Shown here: positions 4,334 to 5,375 of the stretch, piece after piece
Layout: the number at the start of each line of letters is the position of its first letter
How positions within the stretch are numbered: position 1 is the stretch's first letter
From: Geopsychrobacter sp.
Lineage (GTDB): Bacteria; Desulfobacterota; Desulfuromonadia; Desulfuromonadales; Geopsychrobacteraceae
Assembly (NCBI GenBank): GCA_021647445.1
Contig: JAKIUS010000140.1
Span: forward strand, 1-5,375
Reading direction: 5' to 3'
Length of the DNA stretch: 5,375 nt
Program-made: the position numbers and the translations under genes
The notes under the pieces: generated by a model
What the model was told of the DNA's origin: nothing
What the model saw: only the letters and a program-made list of their open reading frames with translations
The model's database searches: none

Positions 4334-5375
4334 ATGGAGATTGCCGTTTATAAAGCGCAGCACCCGATCCGCTTTGTCACTGCCACCAGCCTGTATGACG
4401 TTAATGACGTGTCGATCAATATTATGCGCCGTATTTTGCAAGATTCGGGGGCCGAGGTTGTTCATCTGGTCCATAATCGCTCGGCCCATGAGGTTGTCAC
4501 GGCGGCGATCGCCGAGGATGCCCAGGGGATTGCGATCAGTTCCTATCAGGGTGGGCATCTTGAATATTTCAAATATATTCATGACCTGTTGCGCGAAAAG
4601 GATGCTGGCCATATCCGTATTTTCGGTGGCGGCGGTGGGGTTATCCTGCCGGAGGAGATTAGGGAACTCGAGGATTATGGCATCTGCAAGATCTTCTCGC
4701 CCGAGGATGGGCGGCGGATGGGACTGCAGGGGATGGTTAACTTTAAATTGGAGCAGTGTGATTTCGCGACCCCGCAGCAGTTTGATCGTGATCTTGAACA
4801 TTTGCCGCAACAGGACTGTCAGGCGATTGCCCGACTGATTACCAGCGCTGAACGCCTGGTCGATCATCCTGATGAAAAATTGGCGGCGTTGCAGAAAAAT
4901 GTTCATGCCCTAGCCCAGAGCGTGCCGGTCCTTGGTATCACCGGCACCGGCGGTGCGGGCAAGAGCTCGCTGACCGATGAATTGGTGCGGCGTTTTCTGC
5001 GTGACTTTGCAGATAAGACGATAGCGATTCTGTCGGTCGATCCGACCCGCAAGCGGACTGGTGGCGCCCTCTTGGGCGATCGGATCCGCATGAATGCTAT
5101 CGATACCCCGCGGGTCTTCATGCGCTCGCTGGCGACCCGAGATTCACGCAGCGAACTGTCGGCGGCAATTCGTGAAGCACTTGAAGTGCTTAAGGCCGCC
5201 CGTTTTGATTTGATTATCGTCGAGACCAGCGGTATTGGTCAGGGGGATGCCGGTATTGTTGAGGTCTGTGATCTATCGCTCTATGTCATGACCAGTGAGT
5301 TTGGTGCGCCGACCCAGTTGGAGAAGATCGACATGCTCGACTTCGCCGATCTGATCGTCTTGAACAAGATGGAGA
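4334..5375 (+). CDS. icmF: Fused isobutyryl-CoA mutase IcmF, N-terminal part (B12-binding and G-protein domains); C-terminus outside window
   Basis: IcmF proteins interconvert isobutyryl- and n-butyryl-CoA (some act on isovaleryl/pivalyl-CoA) using adenosylcobalamin, and carry a built-in MeaB-like GTPase chaperone. The first 347 of about 1,090 residues are present. Residues 11-140 are the B12-binding domain ([18 protein letters not shown], the GGGGG run of [10 protein letters not shown]). Residues from about 197 are the G domain: Walker A GTGGAGKS 204-211, [29 protein letters not shown], and the NKME base-specificity motif at the right edge. ETSGIGQGD and the domain order separate IcmF from stand-alone MeaB and from methylmalonyl-CoA mutase. 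The cobalamin motif is abnormal: D22-V-N24-D instead of D-G-H-D, so the cobalt-ligating histidine is missing, and V46 replaces the usual glycine of HLGHNRS. The frame is otherwise open and conserved. It is transcribed divergently from the sigma-54 activator. The acyl-CoA site, and hence substrate preference, lies beyond the window. Confidence 0.93.
   Translation, partial: MEIAVYKAQHPIRFVTATSLYDVNDVSINIMRRILQDSGAEVVHLVHNRSAHEVVTAAIAEDAQGIAISSYQGGHLEYFKYIHDLLREKDAGHIRIFGGGGGVILPEEIRELEDYGICKIFSPEDGRRMGLQGMVNFKLEQCDFATPQQFDRDLEHLPQQDCQAIARLITSAERLVDHPDEKLAALQKNVHALAQSVPVLGITGTGGAGKSSLTDELVRRFLRDFADKTIAILSVDPTRKRTGGALLGDRIRMNAIDTPRVFMRSLATRDSRSELSAAIREALEVLKAARFDLIIVETSGIGQGDAGIVEVCDLSLYVMTSEFGAPTQLEKIDMLDFADLIVLNKME

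Noticed and set aside
4286..4906. 206-codon open frame on the minus strand
   Set aside because: Antisense to the conserved B12-binding domain of icmF, no ribosome-binding site and no recognisable domain; it is a shadow of the real gene.
1..5375. CRISPR arrays, insertion sequences, tRNA or rRNA genes
   Set aside because: No direct-repeat array, transposase-like frame, terminal inverted repeats or structured RNA gene was recognised on either strand.

Overview
The window looks like an accessory catabolic locus from a Gram-negative proteobacterium that relies heavily on sigma-54. A Desulfuromonas/Geobacter-like deltaproteobacterium is my best guess. This rests on the style of the proteins (a fused IcmF-type mutase, a LivG ATPase coupled to an acyl-CoA ligase, a PAS-AAA+-Fis activator) and on moderate GC content; no marker gene is present, so the taxonomic call is an inference.

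Layout. Positions 1-967 (minus strand) hold the N-terminal 322 residues of an AMP-forming acyl-CoA synthetase that runs off the left edge. Upstream of it, overlapping by one base (TGATG), is a complete LivG-type ABC transporter ATPase (967-1794, minus). A 369-bp non-coding stretch (1795-2163) carries a likely sigma-54 promoter for that operon plus several inverted repeats. Next is a complete sigma-54-dependent activator with two PAS-like sensor regions (2164-3936, minus). A 397-bp divergent intergenic region (3937-4333) carries a probable sigma-70 promoter for the activator and a near-perfect sigma-54 promoter facing right. From 4334 to the right edge is the N-terminal third of icmF (plus), a cobalamin-dependent isobutyryl-CoA-type mutase fused to its own G-protein chaperone.

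How it may work together. The activator gene lies between two sigma-54 promoters, one firing left into the transporter/ligase operon and one firing right into icmF. Each has an 18-bp TGT-N12-ACA dyad at an activator-like distance upstream. The simplest reading is one regulon: import of a carboxylic (perhaps branched-chain) acid, CoA activation by the ligase, and carbon-skeleton rearrangement by IcmF, under one PAS-sensing activator. The substrate is not readable from the sequence.

The strangest observation is in IcmF. The cobalamin-binding motif that normally reads D-G-H-D is D-V-N-D here, so the histidine that should coordinate cobalt is asparagine (N24). A normally conserved glycine in the next motif is valine (V46). 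This is a genuine active-site variant, a damaged allele, or a sequence error. The most interesting regulatory signals are the matched sigma-54 promoters and the repeated operator-like elements in the two intergenic regions.
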